Source: Benincasa hispida (Eukaryota; Streptophyta; Magnoliopsida; Cucurbitales; Cucurbitaceae). From it: a stretch of 64,000 bases of DNA. This document shows positions 1 through 12,066 of this stretch, piece after piece (position 1 is the stretch's first letter; each line of letters begins with the position of its first letter). The stretch spans positions 47,564,263 through 47,628,262 of the forward strand of contig NC_052354.1 of assembly GCF_009727055.1 (NCBI RefSeq), in the 5' to 3' direction. Position numbers and translations under genes: made by a program. The notes under the pieces were generated by a model. It saw only the letters and a list, made by a program, of their open reading frames with translations. It was not told the DNA's origin and made no database searches.

Positions 1-325
1 CTAGAGGCAACCGGGATTTCAAATTTACTTGCTTTCTAGTTTAGTTGTTTTCCTTTACTTTTATAGTTTAGCTTAGTTTTTTCTAATAAAAAAATTGAGA
101 GAATTTTGAATCTCTTTCTTTGCAGATGATCTTGAAATGAAAAGAAGGAAAAATTACATGCTCATCTCGAACATGTCAAAAAATCAGGGAAGTTTTTCTG
201 TTCCCTTCATTTTTATTGTCCTTGTGTTTTACTCTTACTTCTATAACATTGAGGACAATGTTTTCTTTTAAAGTTGGGGGTGGGTGCGATGCATGCTCGC
301 TTTCTTTCTACGTGAATTCTGTCTG

Positions 326-344
326 TATATATATATATATATAT
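326..344. repeat. (TA)n microsatellite
   Basis: Uninterrupted alternating TA over about 19 bases, inside the gypsy 3' internal region. Confidence 0.9.
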
Positions 345-1018
345 TATGATGCTGAATATTTTTTATTCATGATGATATATATGCATATTTGGAACCCTTG
401 AGCATCTGAGCTGGGGTTTGTGGTTTTTTTGTTTTAATATACTTTTTGTTTTTGATATTTTGATATTCTATGATGTACTTTATGAAATTTGATTTTTTTT
501 TTTTTTTTTTTAATTCTTGATACTTACTTTGATGAGAAAGAATTTGTGACTTTGAACTTTACATTTTTGCTTCAAATGTATGATTGTTTGATTGTTTGAA
601 TGTATGAACATATATAACATAAAAAAAACACAATTCAATTTGCTTTTGCTCAATCATTGCTTTCTTATCAATGAAAAGTTGATGATGCAATCCTTTAGGC
701 GTATGCACCTTAGATATAATAAAATTTCCAAACAAGATTTTGAGCCCTTTTTTTTGAAAAAAAAAAAAAATCTCGTCGATCTCATGGAAAATTGAATGCT
801 TTATTTTGAGTTCATTTAAAAATCCTTGACTTCTAGAAAATTTTATCTTCCTTGATTTTCTGTCACCTCGAAAGGCCCACCATTAGCCTTTAGAGTAACC
901 AACTTGTTTTAGAAGCAAGACTAGACAAATTGAATAAAAAAGCCTATTGTGTGATAAAAAAACATTTGGTATAAAAAAAAGAGTTATTTAGGCATAAAAA
1001 AAAGCAAGTAATAAAGAA

Positions 1019-1038
1019 TGTGTGTGTGTGTGTGTGTG
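1019..1038. repeat. (TG)10 microsatellite
   Basis: Ten uninterrupted TG units in AT-rich non-coding DNA. Confidence 0.9.
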
Positions 1039-2819
1039 TTCATGGATAGAGATGAAAGGAGCTAGGTCCACTGTGTCAAGTTAGGGCCCCATAAAAAAAG
1101 AGTGGATAGTTTCTCGGTAGTTGAGTGTGAAAGCTAGCCTTCTAGGTAAAAAAAAAATGTCTTCTAAGTTTTGTGTGTGTCAGTTTTAGGTACCCTTTCC
1201 TTAATATTGCCTCTCTCTTTTGAAAGTTGCTATGTCTTGGGCCGATAACCGAGCCAGAGTAGGGGGAAGAGGAAATGAGAGTTAAATAAAACCTTTGCGG
1301 TGTCTTAGAATCTTAAATAATAATTATTGGGATTGGTCTCCTAATTCTCCTGGAGTCTCGTAGTTTGTAAACATTGTACACATTATTATGAATAAAATAA
1401 GAGTTATTTTATTTGCATTTACTCATATCCAATAAACAAAGATCCGTGGTTATTGTATGTAAACTTAAACATTTAGTATACTGAGAAAAAACTACCACAC
1501 GTGGCATCATGTCTTTACAGCCAAATAAACATCTAAAAGGTCTGTAAGTATAAGGATAAAGGAGGGATACCTTATCCTGGCTGAATGTGGATACGACCCG
1601 CTTTGTAAAGGTTTGCAAGTATTGTAAACTACTACAGATGGTCTGATCTTGACCATTCATATGGAGACATGCGGAGCAGGGATGTTCTATACAAAGAGTT
1701 GAAGCACAAGAACCAGACCACGAGATTGATTCGTTCTCTTATATAACGTTGTTGATACTTGAGACTTACATCTCAACTTAAACGACCATAGGTGACCTGA
1801 TCTTAATCCTAAGTGTCTTTTTGACTTCACTTCTTTGTAAGAAGCTGGTACTTTGGTGGATTAGTATGGGTGAGAGTGGTTAGATTTCCAACTCAACAAG
1901 CCTACCTTTTTGGGGATTTGTCTGATTGAGGAGTTGGGAACTCAGTTCACAAGACGGAATTCACTCCTTCCCTGAAGCAGGGGTAAGTAGATAGATTGCT
2001 CCCTTAAGGGCTGATTCTGGGTTTTGAACATAGTAGCCACATCCTCTCTTTGGAAGAGAGGACTCAGTCATAGTAAGACTATGACTTATGTTTATTAGAG
2101 GAATCGATGGTACTTAAGAAGTTAGATGTAATTATAGGGGCAAAACGGTAAATTGGCCCAGTTGTACTTACCAGCGATCTGTGAAGGGTTATCGCACTGT
2201 TGATTAGTTGATATGGACACAAAAATATATCTGTAGTAAAGAGAGTGTAACTATCGGTCTTTAGTGGAGTGTCCGGCAGTTAACGGATGGTGGATCTCAT
2301 GACTAAAGAGTTTAGTCAGTTATTCACGTACCATTGGAGCTTCAAGCTACAGGTCCATAAGGTCCCCTTGGTAGCTCAATAGATTCAAGTTGAGAATCAG
2401 TTCTTGGAGTTGGTTTGAAGTGTTCAAATTAACAAGAGGAAATTCAATTATATATGATATAATTGGTGTGATTTATGAGATACATTAAGTGGAGGATTAA
2501 TGTAAATATGATTTACATTAAGTACCATAAAATAGAAAAAGAACTATGGTTTGTATGTTTCATGAGATGAAATATTAAACTATAGGTTATAAATATAATA
2601 TGGTAAGTTACTTATCATATTTATTTATAATAAATTAATTATTTAATCATTAAATCTTTTTCTCTAATAACCAATTGAGTAGGAGGTTATTGGTGGTTTT
2701 ATGGTAACCATGAGATAAAAGGAAAAATGTTTTCCTAAGATTAGAAAGTTGCCACTTTTGAAAATAATTCACGGTCAAGCTATCAAGTGAAAGTGTTTCA
2801 CTAAGTGATAGCTAGCAGA

Positions 2820-2885
2820 GACTAAACGATCGTGGACTTTGCTATATTATAGTTCATTAGCTGATCGTAGGTAAACGATTGTGTA
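2820..2885. repeat. CGATCG palindrome array in family A LTR (left part)
   Basis: Contains 'taaacgatcgtgg', 'gctgatcgtagg' and 'taaacgattgtgtag', variants of the palindrome family CTA(A/C)ACGATCGT(T/G)TAG. The array continues past the inserted element at 8420-8505. Confidence 0.7.
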
Positions 2886-2904
2886 GCTTTGTCTATATGA
2901 TAGG

Positions 2905-4898
2905 TGATAACTGGTAGAAATGCAAATTATTATAAGTCTTTTATTTAGAATTATAAAGGCTAACAAGTAGAATATGCGGTGATTATACTAAGAATTCATG
3001 TTAAAAGTGAGCTTGCGTTGATCAGCATTGAAAATCTCGGCTAACCCAATATTATGCGTTATTTTGCGTCCAAATGTCTATTTTTGTAGTTGTCACAGGA
3101 ATCGATCGCATGCGGTGAATCCTACCATCGCAAAGGCGATTGCATATGTTCGTCGCATGGATGTTGCGGCCATTAATCGCATGTGTCCATCGCATAAAGG
3201 TTGTGGCTACAGAGTAATAACCATAATAGAGGGATGAACGAAAGAGTGGTGGAATGCGATGGTACTTCGGAAACCAAACATGAACGCATACCTTGGGAGT
3301 ATCAAAAGATGATGTTGACATTTAACCTACCACGCCGTTAGTAGCAGAGATTCATAGCAGGTCCATCACGCCGTTAGCAGCAGAAATTCAGAGCAGAACC
3401 ATTAATGCTATCGGCGATTGAGCTCTATAAATAGAGCCTTAGAGCCCAACTTCAAATCATCCGAGCTTCTGCCTTAGGGTAGATCCTTGTGATCACAGAC
3501 GAAAGCATGAGAAGACATTCTTTGAGAGTTCTTCATTCCTCCAACCATTCCGAGTGACGACCAGAGCTTCGCCGGAGATAGATCTCAAGAGAGACTACTC
3601 CACTGCCCATCCATGGCACCACCGGCAGCTTTGACACACATCTGATGGAAGCAAGACATTGTTTAAATCTGGACCTCCATCTATCTTTTATCTCTGTATT
3701 GTATTACATTTTGGCTTAAGACATTAATACATTTTGTGATCAATGCATTTCTTTATTTCCTTCGATTCCATCTTCATTTACCTCTTCTTTATCATCCTTT
3801 ACTTTCATTGCAGCGACTAAGTAAGATTACTAGAGTATCACATACTTAATCATGCAACATAGACATATGAAGCATGTAGCAAACCACCGAGAGGTGTGCG
3901 TTGCGCGAGTATTGTAAGAAAATCTTCTTTGTTTAGTGTGAGGCTGTAGCAACGCTTGTCTATGAGTGGTCGCAATGCTTGTCTATGAGCTGATTAATGG
4001 CGACTAACTGCCTGAGAGGGTAAGCAAAGTAAGCAGTATTCCTAGAGATAGGAATAATCTTATGTCAACCATGCTTTATGTGATTATCTTATCTTATGAG
4101 TGCATCATTCATCATTTGGACATACTTGAAAGAGTAGTCTAAAGACCAAATCTAGGCTTGAGAGAGTCAGGTTGGATTGCATAAGCAAGAGTAGAGGCTT
4201 AGACATAAGTTCTATTACTATTAACACATCACATGCAACCTATAGATAGGATATGATAGTATGCGGTCACATCACATGCGTCCAGAAGTAGGATATGGTG
4301 GTATGCGGTCACCTTGTTTATGTGTTAGATCGCATGAGCAAGAATAGAGACTTAGACATAAGTCTTATCAACACTATCACATATGCATTGCATGCGTTCT
4401 AAACAATTGTGTATAGCATAATCGCATAACTTATGATGGCTGGGGTTACCCTTGTGATCGAGCTTATTGATGCGGTGAAGTCATCCCCTCTACCATTTTA
4501 TCTGTTTTTCCATGCATCTTATTAAGCGTTAACCGTTGCCGTGTCTCTACCAACTCTCATAGTCATACTTCCATTGCTTAATCTGTTTAGTTAGGAGTAG
4601 GAGTAGCACATAGTCCTTTAAACTTCATTATTCTTTTATTCTTCGCCGCAAACACATCACTTCGCAACATTTAGATACAAGTCCTTGAGTTCGACCTCGG
4701 ATCACCCCGAGAAACTCGTGATCTCGTTATACTTGGCGAGAGAGCAAGAAAACTTATGGCAGAAATGCATGGTCATCGCATAGATTCTTAGACGCATATT
4801 GCATATCCCTTAGTCCAACGCATGACCAGCGACGCATGGAAAACGAACGCATATTATAAGATGAATGCATATTTAGTTACTCCATTTTCCATGCATCA
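2905..4898 (+). repeat. 5' LTR of the Athila-like element
   Basis: Runs from 'tgataactgg' to 'catgcatca', 1,994 bp. It contains a TATA box at 3426, many TCGCATG-like short motifs and an internal imperfect duplication (about 4190-4300 against 4320-4440, both with 'agacttagacataagt'-like text). The block 'gttcgacctcggatcac' near 4690 is shared by the other copies of the family. Confidence 0.85.
3426..3433 (+). promoter_or_regulatory. TATA box of the Athila-like 5' LTR
   Basis: 'tataaata' in the context 'gagctctataaatagagcc', at the same place in every LTR of this family (6917, 34415, 41376, 55224). It probably marks the U3/R promoter; the transcription start is inferred to lie about 30 bases downstream. 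Confidence 0.65.
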
Positions 4899-4904
4899 AT
4901 TTTT

Positions 4905-4922
4905 TGGCGCCGTTGTCAGGGA
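4905..4922 (+). other. Primer-binding site, tRNA-Asp type
   Basis: 'tggcgccgttgtcaggga' lies six bases after the LTR end. It differs by about two bases from the tRNA-Asp-complementary primer site typical of Athila and Tat elements. Confidence 0.8.
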
Positions 4923-6392
4923 CTTGACAGCTAATAGTTTGTTGAGTTTTGTGTTTTCGCAGGCACCCTTTTTACCTTGGAAGTATTGTAGCTTGTGCGA
5001 TCAAGTTGCAAAAAATATTTGAAGTGTAGGCGATGCGCGAAAGCCAGTATTGGCCCCGAGATAGAAAGGCTATTAGTCGCATGAGCTGAAAGTAGTTATA
5101 AGTGTGTAACGACCAACATGCGTCTAACAATTGCCGGAAGTTTGAATGGTCAGAGTGAGCCTTCTCACCTAAGCAGTTGAGATCAATCTCCTGTATGAAA
5201 GACTCCTTGCGGTGGCTTCACTCCAATTTCTCCAGGGACGTCTTCTACTCTATCTTTACCCTGCTTTCTTAGTTTAGTTTATTTTGATTATTGTTATTTT
5301 GGATTTATGGCTGTTTTCTTGGATATGGTGTGCGTTCGCTCCTTGTAGGTGCGACAATAATTCTCCTCGGTGCGAAGTTACAATGGAAGAATCCTCTCTA
5401 TCATTCAACACATGGCTTTGACCGCATGAATTCTAAAGCATGGTCGCAAGTGTTATTCTACTCGAAGGTTCTTTTCTTGTTATCTTTTATGCATTATCCT
5501 TTTGAAATTCTCTTTTGTCCACTTGCCTACCTTTGGGTTGACAAATTAGCATCCATGATGGTACTTATAATTCTCTACATCCGCTAACTAAACATCGCAA
5601 GGCTCACCTCACTTTTAATAGCTTCTTCAAGGTTTGACAGTCTAAGTTTTGTTATGTGTAAACCTTTGCTCAAATATTTGTTACCACATTCCTAATGAGT
5701 TTGTCTTTAGCTTTTCGACAAGAACACTGTTGCTCTCTAAGTTTGGGGGTGGCAGTGGTCCCAGAAAATGCTTCTATCACATTGCGATGCTATTCAAAAA
5801 AAAAAAATGGTGGTAATAACTCCACTGTTAGCACAAAGGGGAAACCCACGTTGATAAGAGTTAAGTTGTGAAAGGCACTTACCCGTAGTGGATACTTCGC
5901 ATGACACCCATGTAGGTAAGCCAAAACGAAAGTAAGTGGCCAAGATCAGCGCACAAGAGCAACTCCTTTGTTTGGCACAAGCCCAAATTAAGCTAAAGTA
6001 AGAGTTGGGTTGAATATGGCAAGCAACCGAAGTTGGTTGTCCGCATGACACCCGTGGGGGCAAGCCAAAACGAAGAGCGTATCCAGGTTCAATGCCACAT
6101 TCTAATAATAAATTGCAAAGCTTTGAATTGTTTTAAACGAACACATTGTTAAAAGCTAAAAGCAAAGGTGCTGGAAATGAGTAAACAGTTTTTTTTTTTA
6201 GCAGAGGTTTACCTGATTTAAGCTTAGAAAAGATCTCTTTGAAGAAGTAGCCAAAGTTGAGAAGAGCATTGCTGCCAAGGTTAGAGGTATGAGTAAATTA
6301 TATTTTGAGAGGCTGGTCATCGCAAAGGAAAGCTAGAGGGTGAATTATGAGTTTCCTAAGTATAATGCATGCTTGAGAACAAGTATGATTCT
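4923..6392 (+). other. Internal domain of the Athila-like element, non-coding
   Basis: No retrotransposon protein is recognisable. A first polypurine-like tract ('aagtttgggggtg', 5739-5751) is identical to the working one at 6393-6405. Two 33-base direct repeats starting 'cgcatgacaccc' lie at 5898-5930 and 6042-6074. Open frames at 5291-5587 and 5794-6063 show no known motif and are treated as chance frames. Confidence 0.7.
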
Positions 6393-6405
6393 AAGTTTGG
6401 GGGTG
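6393..6405 (+). other. 3' polypurine tract of the Athila-like element
   Basis: 'aagtttgggggtg' abuts the 'tgataactgg' start of the 3' LTR, as expected for plus-strand priming. Confidence 0.85.
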
Positions 6406-8408
6406 TGATAACTGGCAGAAATGTAAGTTATTATAAGCCTTTTATTTAGAATTATGAGGGCTAACAAGTAGAATATGCAGTGATTATACTAAGAATTCTT
6501 GTGAAAAATGAGCTTGTGTCGATCAGCATTGAAAATCTCGGCTAAACCAATATTATGCATTATTTTGCGTCCAAATGTCTATTTTTGTAGTTGTCGTATG
6601 AATCGATCACATGCGGTGAATCCCACCATCACAAAGATGATCGCATACGTTCGTCACATGGATGTTTCGGCCATTCCATCGTATAGAGGTTGCGGCTACA
6701 GAGTAATAACAATAATAGAGGGATGAACGTAAGGGTGGTGGAATGCGATGGTACTTCGGAAACCAAGTATGAACGCATACCTTGGGAGTATCAAAAGATG
6801 ATGTTGACATTGATTCAACTACCACACCGTTAGTAGCAGAGATTCAGAGCAGGTCCATCACGCCGTTAGCAGTAGAAATTCAGGTAGGACCATTAATGTT
6901 GTCGGCAATTGAGCTCTATAAATAGAGCCTAGAGCCTTAGAGCCCAACTTCAAATCATCGAGCTTTTGCCTTAGTGCAGATCCTTGTAATCATAGACGAA
7001 AGCATGAGAAGACATTCTTTGAGAGTTCTTCATTCCTCCAACCATTCCGAGTGACAACCGGAGCTTCGTCGGAGATAGATCTCGAGAGAAACTACTCCAC
7101 CGCCATCCATTGCACCACCGACAGCTTTGACACACATCTATGGAAGCAAACATTGTTTAAATCTTGCCTCCATCTATCTTTTATCTCTGTATTGTATTAC
7201 ATTTTGGCTTAAGACATTAATACATTTTGTGATCAATGCATTTCTTTATTTCCTTCGATTCCATCTTCATTTACCTCTTCTTTATCATCCTTTACTTTCA
7301 TTGCAGCGACTAAGTAATATTGCTAGAGTATCATATACTTAATCATGCAGCATAAACATATGAAGCATGTAGCAAACCACAGAGAGGTGTGCATCGCGCA
7401 AGTATTGTGAGAAAATCCTCTTTGTTTAGTGTGAGGCTGTAGCAACGCTTGTCTATGAGTGGTCGAAATGCTTGTCTTTGAGCTGATCAGCGGCGACTAA
7501 CTGCATGAGAGGATAAGTAGTGGAACTCACTAAGCAAAGTAAGCAGTGTTCCTAGAGATAGGAATAATCTTATGTCAACCATGCTTTATGTGATTATCTT
7601 ATCTTATGAGTGCATCATTCATCATTTGGACATACTTGAAAGAGTAGTCTAAAGACCAAATCTAGGCTTGAGAGAGTCAGGTTGGATTGCATAAGCAAGA
7701 GTAGAGACTTAGACATAAGTTCTATTACTATTAACACATCGCATGCAACCTTAGATAGGATATGCTAGTATGCGGTCACATCGCATGCGTCCAGAAGTAG
7801 GATACGGGGGTATGCGGTCACCTTGTTTATGTGTTAGATCACATGAGCAAGAATAGAGACTTAGACATAAATCTTATCGACCCTATCACATATGCATCGC
7901 ATGCTCCTAGACAATTGTGTATAGCATAATCGCATAACTTATGTTGGCTGGGGTTACCCTTGTGATCGAGCTTATTGATGCGGTGAAGTCATCCCCTCCA
8001 CCATTTTATCTATTTTTCCATGCATCTTATTATGCGTTAACAGTTTTCGTGTCTCTACCAACTCTCATAGTCATACTTCCATTGCTTAATCTCTTTACTT
8101 AGGAGTAAGAGTAGTACATAGTCCCTTAAACTTCATTATTCTTTTATTCTTTGCTGCAAACACATCATTTCGCAACATTTAGCTACAAGTCCCTGAGTTC
8201 GACCTCGGATCACTCCGAGAAACTCGTGATCTCGTTATACTTGGCGAGAGAGCAAGAAAACTTATGGCAAGAATGCATGGTCATCGCATAGATTCTTAGA
8301 CACATATTGCATATCCCTCTTAGTCCAACGCATGACTAACGACGCATAGAGAACAAACGCATATCATAAGATGAACGCATATTTAGTTACCCCATTTTCC
8401 ACGCATCA
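6406..8408 (+). repeat. 3' LTR of the Athila-like element
   Basis: 2,003 bp, nearly colinear with the 5' LTR, from 'tgataactgg' to 'cacgcatca'. TATA box at 6917-6924. The TSD ATAAG follows, then family A sequence resumes. Confidence 0.85.
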
Positions 8409-8419
8409 ATAAGTGACCA

Positions 8420-8505
8420 TTTACTACACGATCGGGTGCATCATCTATACAATAAATGCTTCCTATCTCCCACTTGCTCGATCGTCTACACGATCGTTGT
8501 CCTCC
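8420..8505. repeat. CGATCG palindrome array in family A LTR (right part)
   Basis: Contains 'ctacacgatcgggtg', 'ctcgatcgtc' and 'ctacacgatcgttg'. It continues the array cut at 2904 by the Athila-like insertion. Confidence 0.7.
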
Positions 8506-8909
8506 AGTCTCTTCCTCAAGCCAAGATCATACAAAGCCCACAACTCCTGGATTCTCATACCGAGAATACCAAGGTAACCATTGTGGTGGTGTTTTCACTC
8601 AACTCGATTGTTTCGAGGAGCCGTTGGTTATTCGTTGTGTTCATGCTGTTGATCGTACTGTGTACCAGTCGTTGCGTTCGAGCGTTGCTAGTCTTGGACA
8701 CTTGGAGATTGATCGAGGGAGTTTGAAGAATGTTTATTCAAAGATATGCATACTCTATCCCTTGATATTCTTATAGCATGCTGTAATTTCTAGTTGTGCA
8801 TGACCTGTTAGTTTCCATTCTTGTACTGTAATTGTTTATATTCAATTCGAATAGAATTTGGAACGATCCTTCCATTGCTCATGGAAATCCTCATGCTTGA
8901 TTTCCTTCG

Positions 8910-9179
8910 ATAAGAGCTTTGGATTATTTTTTCCATGATTTTACTCGAAAAGGCCCTATTTAAATAAACGAGTTTCAATTGTGTGTTTCAAAATTTTTTA
9001 TTATCTAAGTAGTCGATTGCATTACTTTTTAGGTATGTTAAAACTCAAGGTTAAAACCAAATGACTGAGTAAACCGAATGATTGAGTGGAGAAAATTGAT
9101 CAATGAACAAAAAAAACTTTTCTTTAAATGTATACTTTTATTTTTCCTTGCTTGGGACAATCAAGAGTTAAGTTGGGAG
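8910..9179 (+). mobile_element. Athila/Tat-like gypsy 3' internal region, right part, with polypurine tract
   Basis: Resumes after the solo LTR. Near 9150-9179 'gcttgggacaatcaagag' is followed by 'taagttgggagtg', the usual pairing of a 'gaggacaa' motif and polypurine tract next to a Tat-type 3' LTR. Confidence 0.5.
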
Positions 9180-12066
9180 TGTTTGATAGCTCTAAAAAAG
9201 AGTTATATTTACGTTCCTAACTCTACCATATTTGTATAATTCTTATGCATAAAATGTCCATTTTATAGGTAAATTCATCCTGAGATGTCAAAGAAGTCAT
9301 TAAGAAGAAAAATGAGCCAAAAAGAAGTCAGTTTGGAGCTTGGAAACATCAAATATAAAAAAGTCAGCAAAATTATGAAACTGCGACTGTTCATTGTAGG
9401 ATAACTATGCTAGTTTTATGCTTCAATGTTATACTTGAAGGCAGAAGCTAGCAAAACAGGACATAGTTGTTACCCTATTGTTAGTTATCCATAGCGTAGT
9501 TACACTACGACAAATGACGAAAAACTCAGAAATTTCAACGCGCACGCCTCTCATTCCACCTAGAGTTGTTACCCTATCATTACCCTCGCTTTACACTTGA
9601 GGGTATGCTGCGACAAGAGCGTAATTACGCTCTCATCAGTGTAATTACACAGTACCTTAGTATAAAAGCAAATTTTAGTAATTTTACGCGAGAGATACGA
9701 TCTTCACTCAATTTTCTCTCAATTTTCTTAGTTTTCTACACTTTTTCTTTCATTTTTCCTTACCTTTGATGCATCCATGCTATTCTTCGATCAAATCTTG
9801 AAAGAGATGCTACATTAAGGTAAGTAAATCTAGTATAGTTTATATTAGATTCTTAATTTTCTTGGTATGAGGCTAAATCTTTTATAATTTCTTATGTAAC
9901 TTCTTGATTTCTTAGATGAATTCTTGTTGTAATTCGTTCTTGAATGTTGAGATAAATTTCATGCATTGGATTTTAGAATCTTTGGCCAATTTTCTTCAAT
10001 TCAATGAATGCTAGAATTTAAACATGTCTATGTGTTTAATTTCTTAGGGCAACAAAACTAAAAGTGCAAATGTATGAATTTAGGTTATTAGGATTAATCT
10101 TGTTCACAATTATGCATGATTTCAAGAATAATTGAATTAGTAACCTAGGCTTTCCAAACTACTAATTCGATATTAGTCAAGATTACCTCTTCTTAATGCA
10201 AATGCACAATTAATATGGATGTTATCAAACCCAATTAGTTGTGTCATTTATGTAGGATTGGTATGTCAATCTTAGAGGGGGTTTAATTAAACTAGTTAAT
10301 ACTTTTTTACTAGGTTTGGCCCAACTAAACATATTAACAAACTTTTTGCTAATAATGAATTTAAATAATAAATTCATGCAAATAAATTAAATTCAAAATA
10401 ATCAAGAAGTTAATAATACTATTTTAAAGCACCCAACTTGATTCTAACAACAAGATTGGTATGAGATATGTAAAGATCAATTCAACCAACCTAAATAAAC
10501 ATAAGCAATTAATTTAAGGAAAAAATATTGCAATTTAATTTTATGCAATAAAATATAACAACAAATTAATTGCAAAATTAAAGTAGGGTAGGGATAGAGA
10601 AATTAACACTAAAAATTTTATAGTGGTTCAGCACAACCAACCTACATTCACTTCCCAAGCTCCTCTTGGGTATGTCACTACGAACTTGACTCTTTCCACG
10701 GCTTAGAGTCGAACTATATAACGTTTTTTTTTTCAGACACAAAAACGAATCCAATCCTTTCCACAGTTGAGGTCAAACCGTTACAACAACTCTTTTTTCG
10801 GGATCAAGAGCAACCCTTACAATAATTTAGAAAAATAATTAGCACACTCGACAAACTCTCTAAAAGATTGGATTTACAAATTTAACACTCAATGAATTAA
10901 TCCTCACAACATAAAATATCTCTCTCAAGAAGAAAATGAAAAGAAGAAAATAAAGCTTAGAGAGAGAGCAACAATGGTGGCTTAATGAGTTATTGAGGAT
11001 TGAAAATAATAAAAATTGTTGTTGTGATTTGGAGAAGAAGATGAGTTTAAATAGAGAGTAAAAATTGTTGAAAACCACATTTAATTTGGACCATTGAATC
11101 TTGGAAAAGAAAAATCAATGGTGGAAATTTTAAAATAAACTAGTCGTTGGATACAAACAAAATATAATATTAAATTATTTTTTTTAATTCATTTTTTAAA
11201 AAATCCAACAAAAAGGAATACCTCATCATGTGTCTAAAACTAGCAGTTATACACAAACATAAAATAATATTAAATTTATTTTCCTTTTAAATTTCTTTTA
11301 AATTTCAATTTTTTTTATTTTAAATTAATCCAAAAATTAAAAGTCCACCATGTGTCACTCCTCCATTACTCCAAGTGGCGCCTTTCAATTGGTCCACTTC
11401 GATGAGAGAAATTATGCACGTCATCAGCTAAGATTTTTTCTTTTAAGATTGTTTCAGTCATATCTTCTTCGCTTGAGGTCCGATTTAGGTGATTCAAATT
11501 GCATTTGAATCGTTATTCTGAACTCTATGTAATGGACATTTCAAAATACTCAAATTGTTAATAAATAAAATTAGGTTGTTATCATCAAAAATTAATTAAT
11601 TAATTAATTAAAATGGATTAATTTGACTTTAAATGCCAAAAAGTCAACAACTTAGGATTGATTGAATTGTTTAATCGTAAAATTGAGGCTATGCAATTCT
11701 AGGCTTTTAGATTGCATAGGCTAAGTAAATAATTAGCAAGAAACTTAATTTTTTCAAATGCCAATGAATACCAAGAAAAATTAAGAGCTAACTAGGCTAG
11801 TTCATTTTTAAAATCGAGTTTCTATCCTTACATCTATGTATTTACATTCCAGTCTTTACATTCTTCCACGATTTTCTCAATTTTACAACAAACCCCCCAT
11901 TTTCGGTTACCACTCGAATTCGAAATTAGGTTAAACAATCATTTTCTTTGTGGTCGATCCCTTTCTTGCCATCAATACTATGTGTTAGTGTAGGTTGTTA
12001 GATGGGAGTTATAAATTCATTTGGTCCTTGAAAGTGTGGTAACAACTCTGGGTCAATCAATTTGCC
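9180..12066 (+). repeat. Probable 3' LTR of the left Athila/Tat-like element
   Basis: Begins with 'tgtttgatag' right after the polypurine tract. A TATA-like 'tataaaag' lies near 9661. Near 11950-12060 a 'gtggtcgatcccttt' block resembles the U5 end of Tat-type LTRs. The right end is approximate because the partner LTR is outside the window. An LTR-like insert interrupts it at about 10285-11585. Confidence 0.4.
10285..11585 (-). mobile_element. Possible LTR-like insertion, minus orientation
   Basis: On the minus strand a TATA-like 'ctatttaaac' (about 11045-11055) is followed by CT-rich leader-like sequence. The plus strand near 10620-10680 has 'atagtggttcagc', a phrase I associate with long LTRs. 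AT-rich tracts hide the boundaries and no TSD could be fixed. The open frame 10860-11078 is a composition effect. Confidence 0.3.

Larger units (their letters stand above)
1..1324 (+). mobile_element. 3' internal region of an Athila/Tat-like gypsy element, left part
   Basis: Non-coding. Around 248-286 there is the motif 'attgaggacaatg' followed by 'aaagttgggggtggg', the block that in Athila/Tat-type gypsy elements lies near the 3' polypurine tract. The rest is AT-rich with short A runs and simple repeats, and no gag or pol trace is visible. The sequence resumes at 8910 after the solo LTR at 1325-8909 and reaches a second polypurine tract at about 9168. The 5' part lies outside the window. Lineage is inferred from these motifs only. 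Confidence 0.5.
2905..8408 (+). mobile_element. Non-autonomous Athila/Tat-like LTR retrotransposon, complete
   Basis: Two LTRs (2905-4898 and 6406-8408), a primer-binding site just after the first, a polypurine tract just before the second, and near-matching 5-base TSDs (ATAGG 2900-2904, ATAAG 8409-8413) define a whole element of about 5.5 kb. The 1.5 kb between the LTRs has no gag, protease, RT or integrase trace in any frame, so it would have needed proteins from a relative. By hand the first 155 bases of the two LTRs differ at about 14 sites, mostly transitions, which suggests a moderately old, methylated copy. Three solo LTRs of the same superfamily lie at 32832, 40833 and 54720. Confidence 0.85.
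1325..8909 (+). mobile_element. Copia-type solo LTR, family A, split by an Athila-like element
   Basis: The start 'tattgggattggtctcc' matches the LTR end seen in reverse at 20060-20089 and 57310-57338 (TGTTGGGATTGG type). The right end 'gatttccttcg' at 8909 matches the start of those reversed copies. Near-matching 5-base repeats flank it (ATAAT 1320-1324, ATAAG 8910-8914). Without the insert at 2905-8408 its length is about 2.07 kb, against 2,100 bp for the clean copy at 17990-20089. Both termini have lost the canonical TG and CA, so it is an old copy. Assignment to copia rests on LTR similarity to copia 1, whose pol is present. Confidence 0.75.
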
